Source: Anaerolineales bacterium
GTDB taxonomy: Bacteria > Chloroflexota > Anaerolineae > 4572-78 > J111
Reading direction: 5' to 3'
Assembly: GCA_015075405.1 (NCBI GenBank)
Contig: JABTUK010000002.1
Span: 1,736,001 to 1,800,000, forward strand
DNA: 64,000 nucleotides
The position numbers and the translations under genes are program-made. The notes under the pieces are model-generated. The model was given only the letters and a program-made list of their open reading frames with translations. It had not been told where the DNA came from and made no database searches. Below are positions 44,619-53,464 of this stretch, in pieces. Position 1 is the stretch's first letter, and every line of letters starts with the position of its first letter.

Positions 44619-45044
44619 ATGAGTGAAAAACCAATGACTGATGATCTTCGCATTGGCAACCTGGCTCAAGCGAGCGGCGTTCCCACCAAAACGATCCGTT
44701 TTTATGAAGAGATTGGCTTACTCCCCCCGGCTCAACGTGCCGAGAATGGCTACCGGCTCTATGGGGGAGAAGACGTGCGGCGGCTGCGCTTCATCCGCAA
44801 TGCCCGCAGTTTAGGCTTTACCCTGGATGATCTCAAAGAAGTGCTGGCTCTGCGAGATCGCGGTGAAGTCCCTTGTCGTTATGTGGCTCATCTGCTTGAG
44901 CAGAAAGTCGTGGAGATCGAAGAACGAATTCGCCAGTTGCAAGAACTCCAACAGGATTTGCAGCAATTGGTGAGCCAGGCGGGTAACTTGCCCGACGATA
45001 TCGAGATGAAACGGTGTGTTTGTCACTTGATCTATAATCGCTGA
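44619..45044 (+). CDS. MerR family heavy-metal-responsive regulator
   Basis: A 141-residue MerR protein: winged helix LRIGNLAQASGVPTKTIRFYEEIGLL, then the dimerisation coiled coil VVEIEERIRQLQELQQDLQQL. Metal-site cysteines are Cys87-type in EVPCRYVAHLLEQK at the start of the long helix and a CVCH motif at the C-terminal end. The pattern is of the mercury/lead/zinc kind more than CueR, whose C-terminal Cys-x7-Cys loop is missing. It begins 33 bases after a 19-spacer promoter that it most likely activates. AGGAG precedes the ATG. The metal is not certain. Confidence 0.88.
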   Translation: MSEKPMTDDLRIGNLAQASGVPTKTIRFYEEIGLLPPAQRAENGYRLYGGEDVRRLRFIRNARSLGFTLDDLKEVLALRDRGEVPCRYVAHLLEQKVVEIEERIRQLQELQQDLQQLVSQAGNLPDDIEMKRCVCHLIYNR

Positions 45045-45062
45045 AAGGAACGGTAACTTTTT

Positions 45063-45395
45063 ATGGAAAAAGGTCTAACCTCCGAGTCGCCCCTATTTTG
45101 CGACCTGAGCGCCCTGGATACTGCCCAACGAGAACGTCATCAAGCGAATACCCGCCAATTATTTGGATCCGTCCAACAAATTGAGGAACTACTTGATGGG
45201 TATGCCTTCACCTGGCCGGCAGAGGCAGGCACTATTCTCCATGCAGCAGAATTTATCACCCTGGAACGGCTGTGCTGCCCCTTCTTTGATTTTGCGCTTG
45301 AAATCAAAGGCAAAGGTGGCCCTCTCCGCTTGAAATTGACCGGACGAGAAGGAGTCAAGCAATTTATCCAGGCTGAATTTGGTTTAAGTAAGTGA
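45063..45395 (+). CDS. Conserved protein with CCPF motif in the MerR operon
   Basis: A 110-residue protein of unknown function. Striking features are Cys-Cys in FITLERLCCPFFDFALEI (about residues 66-83) and an N-terminal LFCDLSALD with one more Cys. Similar small proteins occur beside MerR-type regulators in metal loci, as I recall, but have no assigned role. The vicinal cysteines suggest soft-metal binding. It lies 18 bases after merR and overlaps the region of the next gene's ribosome site, so it is in the same operon. Confidence 0.7.
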   Translation: MEKGLTSESPLFCDLSALDTAQRERHQANTRQLFGSVQQIEELLDGYAFTWPAEAGTILHAAEFITLERLCCPFFDFALEIKGKGGPLRLKLTGREGVKQFIQAEFGLSK

Positions 45396-45406
45396 AGGAG
45401 TTTCTC

Positions 45407-45958
45407 ATGTCTCAAAATTGTTGCGCGCCGGTGGACAGCAATCAAAAAGAAGCCCATCTGAATGAGGAAAGCTGCTGCACCCCCGTTTGGGTTGATAAGG
45501 ACCAGAAACTGACTACAGCGCAAACCAACCTCTGTCCAACTTGCGGACAAAAGGGCAAAAAGGTTGACAGCCTGACGTTGAAGGCCATGCTCGACGTGAG
45601 CCTGTTAGCTGTGCGTGAGGTAGCCTACCTTTTTTGCCGCACTGCCGACTGCCCGGTCGTCTACTTTGCTGCTGATGGACTGCAAGTTTTTACGAAAGAC
45701 CAAATCCGGGTCCCGGTGCATCAAAAAGAACCAGACAATGACCATGTACCGGTCTGCTACTGTTTCTGCCACAGCCCGGCCACCATTCGCGCCGAATTGC
45801 TGGCAACAGGCCGGAGTACGGCCATCGAGGAAATCGAAGCCCGTATTAAAGCGGGACAATGCGCTTGTGACATACGGAATCCGCAGGGGAATTGCTGCCT
45901 GGGCAATGTCAGCGCCGTAGTGAAACAATTTATCGCAGCTATTCAGGTACCGGCGTAG
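45407..45958 (+). CDS. CopZ-like iron-sulfur metallochaperone
   Basis: A 183-residue cysteine-rich protein. It opens with SQNCCAPV and ESCCTPV, then CPTCGQKGKKVDSLTLKAML, AYLFCRTADCPVVYF, VCYCFCHSPATI and AGQCACDIRNPQGNCCLG. This is the layout of the N-terminal zinc and [2Fe-2S] domain of Archaeoglobus CopZ, a copper chaperone and reductase; the C-terminal ferredoxin-like HMA domain of that protein is missing. The likely role is binding or reducing a soft metal ion in the cytoplasm. The ATG at 45407 has AAGGAG eight bases upstream. Third gene of the MerR operon. Confidence 0.78.
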   Translation: MSQNCCAPVDSNQKEAHLNEESCCTPVWVDKDQKLTTAQTNLCPTCGQKGKKVDSLTLKAMLDVSLLAVREVAYLFCRTADCPVVYFAADGLQVFTKDQIRVPVHQKEPDNDHVPVCYCFCHSPATIRAELLATGRSTAIEEIEARIKAGQCACDIRNPQGNCCLGNVSAVVKQFIAAIQVPA

Positions 45959-46002
45959 ATTATCTTTTGGGTAACGATAAACCCAAAAGAAGCGCCATTG
46001 AT

Positions 46003-46395
46003 CTAAACTTTGACCCGATCAAGTAAAATGCCAGCCGGAAAAGTGAGGGTATTCTCAACCGGGTGATAGTAGCGCTCCCCGGCGCAGGCCCGGCACAGGG
46101 TCGAGCCGTCCTGAATAACTTCCCGCTCGTTGATGATCTCCTCACCGCAGTGGTCGCAGTTAACCCGGTAGCCATCTTTGCTCAGGATTTTTTCCAGCGA
46201 TACGGTCAGAGCTACTTCCTGGATGTCCAGCAATTCGGCATCGGGCATGCGCTGGTAGCCCAACAAATAGGCTTCCCAACGGCTTTGCGCTTCCGGCGCA
46301 TAATCTTTAGCCCGTTTTCGGGTGCTGGCGCTGGGCACAATCCGCACGGCGCGCCCGGTTTGGGTATCCACAAACGTAGCAGCGACTTTACCATA
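46003..46395 (-). pseudogene. FmdE-like gene, N-terminal half lost (copy 2)
   Basis: The reading YGKVAATFVDTQTGRAVRIV to the end keeps the C-terminal half of an FmdE-like protein, including the zinc ribbon CDHCGEEII...CRACAGE, and is very close to copy 1. At 46396 the homology stops in the middle of the LD(Y/F)GK motif exactly where the terminal repeat of an IS begins. The missing N-terminal half is not found on the far side of the IS, so the IS insertion was accompanied by a deletion. The C-terminal tail differs from copy 1. Confidence 0.85.
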
Positions 46396-47429
46396 ACTGG
46401 ACTCAGGGAAAAAATGAGTTTAGGTAAACAATGAAATAGAACTGGCCTAATATGACAAAAGGGCCAAACCGGGGTAATTTGTGAGTCACCACAACCAACA
46501 AAAGACCCCGGAGGCCCAATGTTACGACGTATAGTCACCAATTCGGTCGAATTAGTCAAATTCATCTTTGCGCCAGGCTTGACCTTGTCACGGCCCCAAA
46601 AGCAACATCTGTTGAACCTGGCGGATGCGCTAGTGGTCAGTGAAGAACGCAAGACCATTGCCAACTTAAACCGGCAATTGGTCGAGGCGAAAGACGATCT
46701 GAGTGTCCACCATACGATGCGGGATAGTCCGTGGCAAGCGCAGGATGTGCGGGCTGGAAGGTGTTAGTCTTGCTGGTGCGGACAGCGATCCAACAGGCGC
46801 GTGGGTTGGGTTTAGCGAAAATCATTTGTTTGAGCATTGATGATGCCTTGTGTGAAAAGATAAAGCCACGAGCCAATTGGAGGCAGTTTTTCAGGCTTTG
46901 TCCGCACCCTAAAGGGCGGCTCAATGAGGTTCTTTTGACGTCTGCGTCTTCATCTCTCAACGGCATCCCCGGAGTAAAGCTCCGGCTTACTTCCTGTGTA
47001 CCGATTTGTCCCTGACGGCACAGGCAGCTTTGGTTCGTTATGGTGACCGCTGGCCCACCGAAGTGGATAACTTTACCTCAAAACCCGTTTGGGCATTGCC
47101 GATTATCAACTGCAAGCCTTTGAAGCCCATGCCGTCGTGTTCCTGGCCCTGGCTTATTTGCAATATCGCCTGGTCCAATCTTTGGCAGCGGCTTATCAGA
47201 CGGGTCAAGCCCTCACCCACGACCAACCCAAAGCGCCAGCCGACGTGATCCGCTTGCACCGGGCGGAACACCACATCCAATTGCTCCAGGCAGCCGCTCA
47301 ATTGGCTTTACAATGCGGTTCGATTACGCCTGTGTTGAGCAAGTTTGTCCGACCTTTCTCGACCCTAACTTCACAAGCGGAGTTTGCTGTTTGATATTTA
47401 CATAATTGTCATTTTTCCCTGAGTCCAGT
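46396..47429 (+). mobile_element. Decayed IS701-like insertion sequence
   Basis: Terminal inverted repeats ACTGGACTCAGGGAAAAA (left, from 46396) and its complement (right, to 47429) bound a 1034-base element holding a broken transposase. No target-site duplication is recognisable, in line with a deletion at the left flank. Confidence 0.82.
46519..47394 (+). pseudogene. IS701-like DDE transposase remnant
   Basis: Pieces in different frames: LTLSRPQKQHLLNLADALVVSEERKTIANL (from 46579), then TDLSLTAQAALVRYGDRWPTEVDNF (about 47000-47080), and GIADYQLQAFEAHAVVFLALAYLQY (from 47089). These follow the order of an IS701/IS4-superfamily transposase, with the catalytic Glu region at WPTEVDN. The middle third is deleted and the frame is broken at least twice. 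Confidence 0.7.
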
Positions 47430-47436
47430 AAATTTT

Positions 47437-47465
47437 TTGGCGCAAGGTCGCACCTGTTGTATACT
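47437..47465 (+). promoter_or_regulatory. Candidate promoter of the kinase gene
   Basis: TTGGCG (47437-47442) and TATACT (47460-47465) with a 17-base spacer, beginning only eight bases beyond the right end of the IS. Confidence 0.55.
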
Positions 47466-47518
47466 TTAATTCAACTCCGGTTGATCCATAATTTTATTCC
47501 AAAGGAGGCGGTTGGGCC

Positions 47519-49324
47519 ATGAGGCGCACAATTCAGACCAAGCTGATTTTGGGCTTGCTGCCAGGTCTATTCTTTCTAATCATAATCGGCGGGGCAGGTT
47601 ATCTGAGCCTGTCGAGCACCTCGGATGCAGCCCATGAATTGTTGGCTGAAGCCATTGAAACCGCTACGGCCGGCAAAGACCCCATTTTGCCCCCCGAAGC
47701 CATTCTTCAGAGCCAACTCCAACGCACAGTGGACGAGATTGCGGCCATTCACCTGACCGCCGGCCGGATCATCCTTGTCAGTACTATCTTAGCCGTTCTT
47801 GGTGGCGCAATCTTTGCCTTTTTCTTCTCTCGATCCCTCTCTCGCCCCATTGTGGCCCTGAGTCAGGGCGCTCGGCGGATTGGTGAAGGCAACCTGAGCT
47901 ATCGGCTCAATATTCAAGCAAATGACGAAATTGGCCAGTTTGCCCAGGCGTTCAATCGAATGGCCGACCAACTTCAGGAATCTTACACCACTTTGGAACA
48001 GCGCGTCGCCGAACGAACTCAGGAGTTGGCGGCCCTCAATGTTGAGGAGCAGCGGCAGCGCCAACTGGCCGATACCCTGCGCCAGGTTTCCCGCAGTCTG
48101 GTCTCCAGCCTGAATCTGGAAGAGGTATTGAACGGTATCCTGGAACAAATCGGCCAGGTGCTCATTGTAGACGCGGGCCTGATCCTCCTCGTCGAAGGGG
48201 AACGGCTCAGCGTGGCCGCTGTGCGAGGCCGGGCAGAGTTAACCATGGAACAGTGGCTTGGTTACTCATTTGAAAGCCAGACCAGCCCCTATCTATCTCA
48301 GGTCTTAAAAGAAAAACAACCGAACACTTTCTGCGACCCCAACCGGATGGATTTATTTCGAAAAGGGATTGGCCGGATCGAAGAAGTGCAATGGTGTCTG
48401 GTTGTGCCTTTGTTGAGTGGCGAAGAGGTCATTGGATTGCTTACGTTGGAACAAATCGGCCACTGCTATGACCAGGTTGAAGAAGGCCGGATGGCTTTTA
48501 CCTTCGCTAACCATGCTGCCATCGCCATCCAGAATGCCCGGCTCTACGCTGAAGTGCAATCGCTCAATGCCGATTTGGAGGCCCGCGTGCAGCAGCGCAC
48601 GGCTGAGTTGATCGAAGCCAGGGATGCCCTGGATCACAAAGCTCAACAATTGCGAGAACTCTACAACCAGACCGTCGAGGTGCAAGAAGCGGAACGGAAC
48701 CGGATTGCCCATGATATTCATGACGGGGTGACGCAGTGGACCCTGGGCGCTCTGTATGAACTGGAGGCGGCTAAGGTGTGCTGGCATAACCGGCCGGAGG
48801 CCGCCATGGAGAAAGTAGTCACAGCCCAGGAAATCTTGAAAGGCATCAAGACCGAGATGTACCGGGTCATCCACAACCTACATCCCCCTTTGTTAGAGTC
48901 CGATGGATTGGTTACGGCTATCAAAACCTACGCCGCCGAATATCAAGAAGTTAACAGTTTACCCTGCTGGGTGGAAGTAAAAGGCACACCGCGCCGGCTG
49001 GAAGCCGGGCAGGAGTTGTCTATTTATCGGATTGCGCAAGAAGCTTTGCGTAATGTAGCCACGCATGCCCAGGCCAGCCGGGTCCGGGTGATTATGGTTT
49101 TTGAGCCTAAATTGGTAACCGTTCAGGTGGCTGACAATGGCCGCGGTTTTACGGTTGAACAGATGACCGGCCGACATGCCGGCCATCTGGGATTAGCCGG
49201 CATGCGGGAAAGAGCGCAGAGTATCGGCGGTGAATTGACTTTCCATTCCATGCCGGGGGCGGGTGTTACGGTTAATCTCACGTTACCGGTGAAGGTTAAT
49301 CAAGAGGAGTATGCTTTCGCATGA
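47519..49324 (+). CDS. Sensor histidine kinase with HAMP and GAF domains (NarX/UhpB type)
   Basis: A 601-residue kinase: N-terminal helix (LILGLLPGLFFLIIIGGAGYL), a short periplasmic stretch, a second helix ending FFFSRSLSRPI, HAMP (ARRIGEGNLSYRLNIQANDEIGQFAQAF), a coiled coil, a GAF domain (about residues 190-340), HisKA_3 with RNRIAHDIHDGVTQW and the ATPase domain with VADNGRGFT. The small periplasmic part suggests the signal is read by the membrane or GAF domain. AAGGAGG lies ten bases before the ATG. It overlaps the regulator gene by four bases and precedes the arsenite oxidase genes. Confidence 0.9.
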   Translation: MRRTIQTKLILGLLPGLFFLIIIGGAGYLSLSSTSDAAHELLAEAIETATAGKDPILPPEAILQSQLQRTVDEIAAIHLTAGRIILVSTILAVLGGAIFAFFFSRSLSRPIVALSQGARRIGEGNLSYRLNIQANDEIGQFAQAFNRMADQLQESYTTLEQRVAERTQELAALNVEEQRQRQLADTLRQVSRSLVSSLNLEEVLNGILEQIGQVLIVDAGLILLVEGERLSVAAVRGRAELTMEQWLGYSFESQTSPYLSQVLKEKQPNTFCDPNRMDLFRKGIGRIEEVQWCLVVPLLSGEEVIGLLTLEQIGHCYDQVEEGRMAFTFANHAAIAIQNARLYAEVQSLNADLEARVQQRTAELIEARDALDHKAQQLRELYNQTVEVQEAERNRIAHDIHDGVTQWTLGALYELEAAKVCWHNRPEAAMEKVVTAQEILKGIKTEMYRVIHNLHPPLLESDGLVTAIKTYAAEYQEVNSLPCWVEVKGTPRRLEAGQELSIYRIAQEALRNVATHAQASRVRVIMVFEPKLVTVQVADNGRGFTVEQMTGRHAGHLGLAGMRERAQSIGGELTFHSMPGAGVTVNLTLPVKVNQEEYAFA

Positions 49325-49965
49325 CAGCTCCTATTCGCATCTTATTAGCCGACGACCACCCCATCTTTCGGCGGGGTTTATACAGCTTGCTCAACGAATA
49401 TGACGACCTCCAGATTATCGGCGAAGCGGATAGTAGCCCTTCCACATTAGAGCAGGTTGCCGCTCAACAGCCCGATGTTCTGCTCCTGGATGTTCGGATG
49501 GGTGGCGCTAACGGAATTGAGATTGCCCGTGAATTGCGCCGGACAGCCCCCGACGTGCGTGTTATCATCTTGACCACCTATGACAACGACGAATACCTCT
49601 TTGGGGCGTTGCAGGTGGGCGCGCATGCCTACCTCCTCAAAGACGTGGCGCTCGACAATCTACCGGCCGCTATTCGCGCCGTACACCAGGGTGAACGGCT
49701 GCTCAGCCCCCAATTAGTTGACCGGGTGCTGCACCAGTTTCAAACCATGGCCAGCGAAAAATTGCGCCAGGAGTCCGGCCTGTCAGTCGAAGAACTGCGC
49801 ATTTTAGACTTGATTGCTGCCGGCGAGACCAATCAAGCGATTGCCGAACAGTTCTTCTGGAGCGAAGTGACGGTGAAGAAAAAAGTCCAGGAAATTCTGG
49901 CCAAGCTGGGCGCAACCAATCGCGCCCAGGCCGTTGCCCTTGCCATTCGACGCGGATTAATTTGA
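49321..49965 (+). CDS. NarL-type response regulator
   Basis: A 214-residue regulator with a receiver domain (LADDHPIFRRGLYSLL, phosphoacceptor Asp in VLLLDVRMGG, Lys in YLLKDVA) and a LuxR-type helix-turn-helix (LSVEELRILDLIAAGETNQAIAEQFFWSEVTVKKKVQEILAKL). Its ATG overlaps the kinase stop (ATGA). The arsenite oxidase operon starts about 235 bases downstream in the same direction, so control of aioBA by this pair is likely but unproven. Known AioR proteins are NtrC-type and need sigma54; this is a different class. Confidence 0.9.
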   Translation: MTAPIRILLADDHPIFRRGLYSLLNEYDDLQIIGEADSSPSTLEQVAAQQPDVLLLDVRMGGANGIEIARELRRTAPDVRVIILTTYDNDEYLFGALQVGAHAYLLKDVALDNLPAAIRAVHQGERLLSPQLVDRVLHQFQTMASEKLRQESGLSVEELRILDLIAAGETNQAIAEQFFWSEVTVKKKVQEILAKLGATNRAQAVALAIRRGLI

Positions 49966-50087
49966 GATTTTACCTCGGTTAAAAATATCCTTTTGCGCCC
50001 AAAACCTTATCCCCTCGGATATTCCATTTAGCCGATAAGCCGGTTATACTTGGGCTTAAATGCCCGGTAGACTGGCTTAGGCTGCAA

Positions 50088-50115
50088 TTGGTTAGCATCC
50101 CCACCCTTATATAAT
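50088..50115 (+). promoter_or_regulatory. Candidate aioB promoter
   Basis: TTGGTT (50088-50093) and a perfect TATAAT (50110-50115), spacer 16. The inverted repeat GGGC-TTAAAT-GCCC at 50052-50065 lies about 60 bases upstream of the start site, and the leader contains a hairpin GCCTG/CAGGC at 50140-50157. No sigma54 box with correct GG-GC spacing is seen. Confidence 0.5.
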
Positions 50116-50200
50116 CCCAAATATTTGTAACAAAGCTACGCCTGACAACTTCCAGGCGAGTTTGATTTTTATTTCATTTCAAAGGAGAAAGGAGAAGTCA

Positions 50201-50725
50201 ATGAGTGAGAAAATCTCACGTCGAAGCTTTTTGAAAGCGGGCGGCCTGGTTGCTGCGGCCGCTACGGCTGAACTCGCGGTAAACGGCGGCGTCCCCCAGG
50301 CCAAAGCCCAGGAGGGGCTGGGGAAAGTAGCCCTGCCTTATCCAGCCCAGGAGGTCGGCCCGGCCAAAGCCCTCAAAGCCGGCCAGACGCAAAACTTTAA
50401 CTACCCTGATAAGGACTCCCCCTGCATCCTGTTGAAAGTAGGCAAAGCTGTGCCCGGCGGCGTTGGGCCGGACAATGACATTGTGGCTTACAGCACTTTG
50501 TGCAGCCATAAAGGCTGCCCGGTCACCTTCGACGCGGCCGCCGGTGTGCTCAAATGTCCCTGTCACTACACCATCTTTGACCCCGAACGGCTGGGGCAAA
50601 TGGTCTGCGGCCAGGCGACGGTTAATCTGCCGCAAGTGGTCCTGGAGTACAACGCTCAAAACGACTCGGTGACAGCGGTAGCTATCAATGGACTGATTTA
50701 TGGCCGCCAGGCCAATATTTTATAG
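50201..50725 (+). CDS. aioB: Arsenite oxidase small subunit (Rieske)
   Basis: A 174-residue Tat-exported Rieske protein. The signal is SRRSFLKAGG (Arg7-Arg8). The [2Fe-2S] ligands are Cys101, His103, Cys119 and His122 (CSHKGC and CPCH), and Cys106 and Cys121 can form the stabilising disulfide found in bc1-type and some AioB proteins. It accepts electrons from the molybdenum subunit and passes them to cytochrome c. The start at 50201 has a doubled ribosome site (AAAGGAGAAAGGAG). The aioA gene follows 14 bases after the stop. Confidence 0.92.
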   Translation: MSEKISRRSFLKAGGLVAAAATAELAVNGGVPQAKAQEGLGKVALPYPAQEVGPAKALKAGQTQNFNYPDKDSPCILLKVGKAVPGGVGPDNDIVAYSTLCSHKGCPVTFDAAAGVLKCPCHYTIFDPERLGQMVCGQATVNLPQVVLEYNAQNDSVTAVAINGLIYGRQANIL

Positions 50726-50739
50726 GGAGGAGCTAAACG

Positions 50740-53226
50740 ATGGCTATCTTCAATGATCGTGTTCCGCTGCCGCCGGTAGATGCCCAGCGAACCAATTTAA
50801 CCTGTCACTTCTGCATCGTCGGCTGTGGTTATCATGTCTACAAATGGCCAGAAAACCAAGAAGGGGGCCGCGCCGCCAAAGAGAATGCTTTGGGGGTTGA
50901 TTTTACCAAACAGCCGGCGCCCCTGACTCTGACCATGACTACGGCCATGCACAACGTCATCACCGAGAAAGACGGGCGGCGTTATAATATTATGATTGTG
51001 CCCGACAAAGAGTGCGTGGTCAACCAGGGCCTCAGTTCCACTCGCGGCGGTCAACTGGCTACCGTGATGTACACCCCGGCGGGTATTGCCAAAGACCGTC
51101 TCAAGCATCCACGTTTCTTCAGCGGCGATGACTGGTATGATACCTCATGGGATTTTGCCCTGGCCGTCTACGCCGGGCTGACCAAAAAGATTCTCGACGC
51201 CCAGGGATCAGACCAACTGATGTTCCAATGCTTTGATCACGGCGGCGCGGGCGGCGGCTTTGAGAATACCTGGGGCACGGGCAAATTGATGTTCACCGCC
51301 CTGCAAACCCAGATGGTGCGCATCCACAACCGCCCGGCCTACAACTCCGAAGTCCACTCCTCGCGGGATATGGGCATTGGCGAGTTGAACAACAGCTACG
51401 AAGATGCTGAACTGGCCGACACCATTATCTCCATCGGCAACAACCCCTACGAAAATCAGACCAACTATTACCTGGCTCACTGGGTACCCAATTTGCAGGG
51501 TAGCACCGTCAAAAAGAAGCAAGAGCGGTTTGGCAAAGAAACCGATGGGGTCAAAGGGCGCGTTATCTTTGTTGATCCGCGCCGGACGCCCTCGGTGGCG
51601 ATTTCGGAGGATGCAGCCGGCAAAGACAACGTGCTACACCTGGACATCCAACCGGGAACCGACATCGCCCTGTTCAATGGCCTGCTGAGCTACGTGGTGG
51701 AGCAGGGCTGGCACGATGCGGACTTCATCAAGGCTTCGACTACAGGTTTTGACGAGATGGTAAAAGCCAACAAATTATCCCTGGAGGAAACCAGCAAAAT
51801 TACCGGCATTTCTGTGGATAATCTCAAAAAGGCCGCCGAGTGGATGTTCCAGCCCCGCGATGGCGGCTATCGCCCGCGCACCATGTTTGCCTATGAAAAA
51901 GGGGTTATCTGGGGCAACGATAATTATAAAACCATTGCCTCCATCGTCAACCTGGCCCTGGCCACCCACAACGTTGGCCGGCGGGGTACCGGTGTGGTGC
52001 GCATGGGCGGCCACCAAGAAGGTTACACCCGCCCGCCCTATCCCGGCCCGCGGCCTGCGCCTTATATTGACCAGGAACTGATCAAGGGCAACGGCATGAT
52101 GTTCACCGTCTGGGGCTGCAACCCCTTCCAGACCACGCTGAACGCGGAAGCGTACCGTGAGACTATTTACCGCCGCAGCAATATCGTCAAAGAAGCAATG
52201 GCCAAAGCGCGAGGTGGGACGGCTGAAGAAATTGTAGACATTATTTACGACGCCGTGGCCAACAAGGGCGGTCTGTTTATCACCTCGATAGATTTGTACC
52301 CGGTCAAAATCGCCGAAGCGGCTCACCTTCTCTTGCCCGCTGCCCATCCCGGCGAGATGAACCTGACCTCCATGAACGGCGAGCGGCGCATACGTCTGTC
52401 TGAAAAATTTATGGACCCGCCCGGTAGCGCCAAAGCCGACTGCCTGATTGCGGCGGATATTGCCAACGCCATCAAGGCGCTGTATGACGCAGAAGGCAAC
52501 GCCGAAATGTCTGCCCGGTTTGAAGGTTTTGCCTGGAAAACGGAAGAGGACGCTTTCAACGATGGTTTCGCCCAGGCCGGGCAGGCCGGCGCGCCGCCGA
52601 TTGACAGCCAGGGCGGCGATACCGGCAACCTGGCTACCTACGAGCGGCTGCGGGCGATGGGTAATAACGGGGTGCAGTTGCCGGTGAAGGAATACAATGA
52701 CGGCAAACTCATCGGCACCGAGATGATCTACGAAGACGGCAAGTTTAGCACTGCCGACGGCAAAGCAATTTTCAAAGCCACACCCTGGCCCGGTTTGCCC
52801 AAGCCGGTGCAGGCCCAAAAAGACAAGTATAAATTCTGGGTCAACAATGGCCGGGTCAACGAGGTCTGGCAGACGGCCTATCACAACAAGTACATGGCCT
52901 TTGTGACCAACCGTTTCCCGATGGCGATTGTTGAAATCAACCCCGACGACGCCAAGTCGCTCAAGATCGCTTCCGGCGATTTGGTCGAGTTGTATAACGA
53001 TTACGGCGCAACGAATGCGATGGCCTATGTGGAAGAGGCAATTAAGCCCGGCCAGGTCTTTATGCAGTTTGCTTATCCCAATGGGGTGGTTGGCGACCTG
53101 ACCACAGAATGGGCGGATGAAAACGTGGTGCCGTACTACAAAGGTACCTGGGCCGACATCCGGCGTATTGGCAGCCTGGCTGAGTACAATCAGATGGTTA
53201 GTTTCAAGAGCCGGCGCTACGCTTAA
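50740..53226 (+). CDS. aioA: Arsenite oxidase molybdenum subunit
   Basis: An 828-residue protein, the size of known AioA. The [3Fe-4S] ligands Cys22, Cys25 and Cys29 in [17 protein letters not shown] match the Alcaligenes site (21, 24, 28), and a Ser region ([17 protein letters not shown]) replaces the fourth Cys. There is no protein ligand to Mo, as expected for this enzyme. It has no signal peptide and is exported with AioB. It oxidises arsenite to arsenate at the periplasmic face. GGGAGG precedes the ATG. Chloroflexus is known to carry aioBA in the same order. Confidence 0.95.
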   Translation: MAIFNDRVPLPPVDAQRTNLTCHFCIVGCGYHVYKWPENQEGGRAAKENALGVDFTKQPAPLTLTMTTAMHNVITEKDGRRYNIMIVPDKECVVNQGLSSTRGGQLATVMYTPAGIAKDRLKHPRFFSGDDWYDTSWDFALAVYAGLTKKILDAQGSDQLMFQCFDHGGAGGGFENTWGTGKLMFTALQTQMVRIHNRPAYNSEVHSSRDMGIGELNNSYEDAELADTIISIGNNPYENQTNYYLAHWVPNLQGSTVKKKQERFGKETDGVKGRVIFVDPRRTPSVAISEDAAGKDNVLHLDIQPGTDIALFNGLLSYVVEQGWHDADFIKASTTGFDEMVKANKLSLEETSKITGISVDNLKKAAEWMFQPRDGGYRPRTMFAYEKGVIWGNDNYKTIASIVNLALATHNVGRRGTGVVRMGGHQEGYTRPPYPGPRPAPYIDQELIKGNGMMFTVWGCNPFQTTLNAEAYRETIYRRSNIVKEAMAKARGGTAEEIVDIIYDAVANKGGLFITSIDLYPVKIAEAAHLLLPAAHPGEMNLTSMNGERRIRLSEKFMDPPGSAKADCLIAADIANAIKALYDAEGNAEMSARFEGFAWKTEEDAFNDGFAQAGQAGAPPIDSQGGDTGNLATYERLRAMGNNGVQLPVKEYNDGKLIGTEMIYEDGKFSTADGKAIFKATPWPGLPKPVQAQKDKYKFWVNNGRVNEVWQTAYHNKYMAFVTNRFPMAIVEINPDDAKSLKIASGDLVELYNDYGATNAMAYVEEAIKPGQVFMQFAYPNGVVGDLTTEWADENVVPYYKGTWADIRRIGSLAEYNQMVSFKSRRYA

Positions 53227-53228
53227 GC

Positions 53229-53273
53229 TTTAGCTACCCGTCTTCTCCGGCAAAGGGAAAACGGGTAGCTAAA
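53229..53273 (+). terminator. Hairpin after aioA
   Basis: Perfect 13-bp stem TTTAGCTACCCGT (53229-53241) with ACGGGTAGCTAAA (53261-53273). Only A follows on the plus strand, so it may act as an mRNA 3' stabiliser or as a terminator for antisense transcription. Confidence 0.5.
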
Positions 53274-53317
53274 ACAATTCAACAAAATCGTGACGGGATA
53301 CGCTCAGGGGGGGCGAA

Positions 53318-53416
53318 CGCCCAGCCGTAGGTAAGCATGGCAACTTTGTTGCCGCCGCATATTGGGTTCTGCAAAGCTACGGCTCATCCCTCCAAAGCGT
53401 GTAGCCGTGAGTTAGT
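53318..53416 (+). promoter_or_regulatory. Candidate structured leader RNA (GEMM-like) before the FmdE-cytochrome operon
   Basis: AGCCGTAG (53323-53330) can pair with CTACGGCT (53377-53384), which can instead pair with TAGCCGT (53402-53408); a small hairpin GGCAAC/GTTGCC lies at 53339-53353. The stretch GCAAAGCTACGGCTC resembles the 3' core of c-di-GMP-I (GEMM) riboswitches, but the 5' core is a poor match. An intrinsic terminator follows immediately, the usual arrangement for a switch. Confidence 0.3.
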
Positions 53417-53455
53417 TTTGGCTACCTTTCCACAGCGGACGGTAGCCAAATTTTT
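53417..53455 (+). terminator. Intrinsic terminator in front of the FmdE-cytochrome operon
   Basis: Stem TTTGGCTACC (53417-53426) with GGTAGCCAAA (53441-53450) and five T at 53451-53455. It ends ten bases before the ATG at 53465, so it either ends aioBA transcripts or acts as an attenuator. Confidence 0.75.
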
Positions 53456-53464
53456 AGGCTGATT

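Noticed and set aside
50066..50110. A sigma54 promoter (TGGC...TGCA) before aioB
   Set aside because: The GG to GC spacing is two bases too short; a sigma70-like TATAAT with TTGGTT fits better.
49966..50200. A second Moco riboswitch in front of aioB
   Set aside because: None of the conserved Moco aptamer strings seen at 37180-37310 occur there.
51775..52884. 369-codon antisense frame under aioA, and similar long frames under the Xdh genes and the CISM gene
   Set aside because: They are shadows of strongly conserved genes, without ribosome sites or known motifs.
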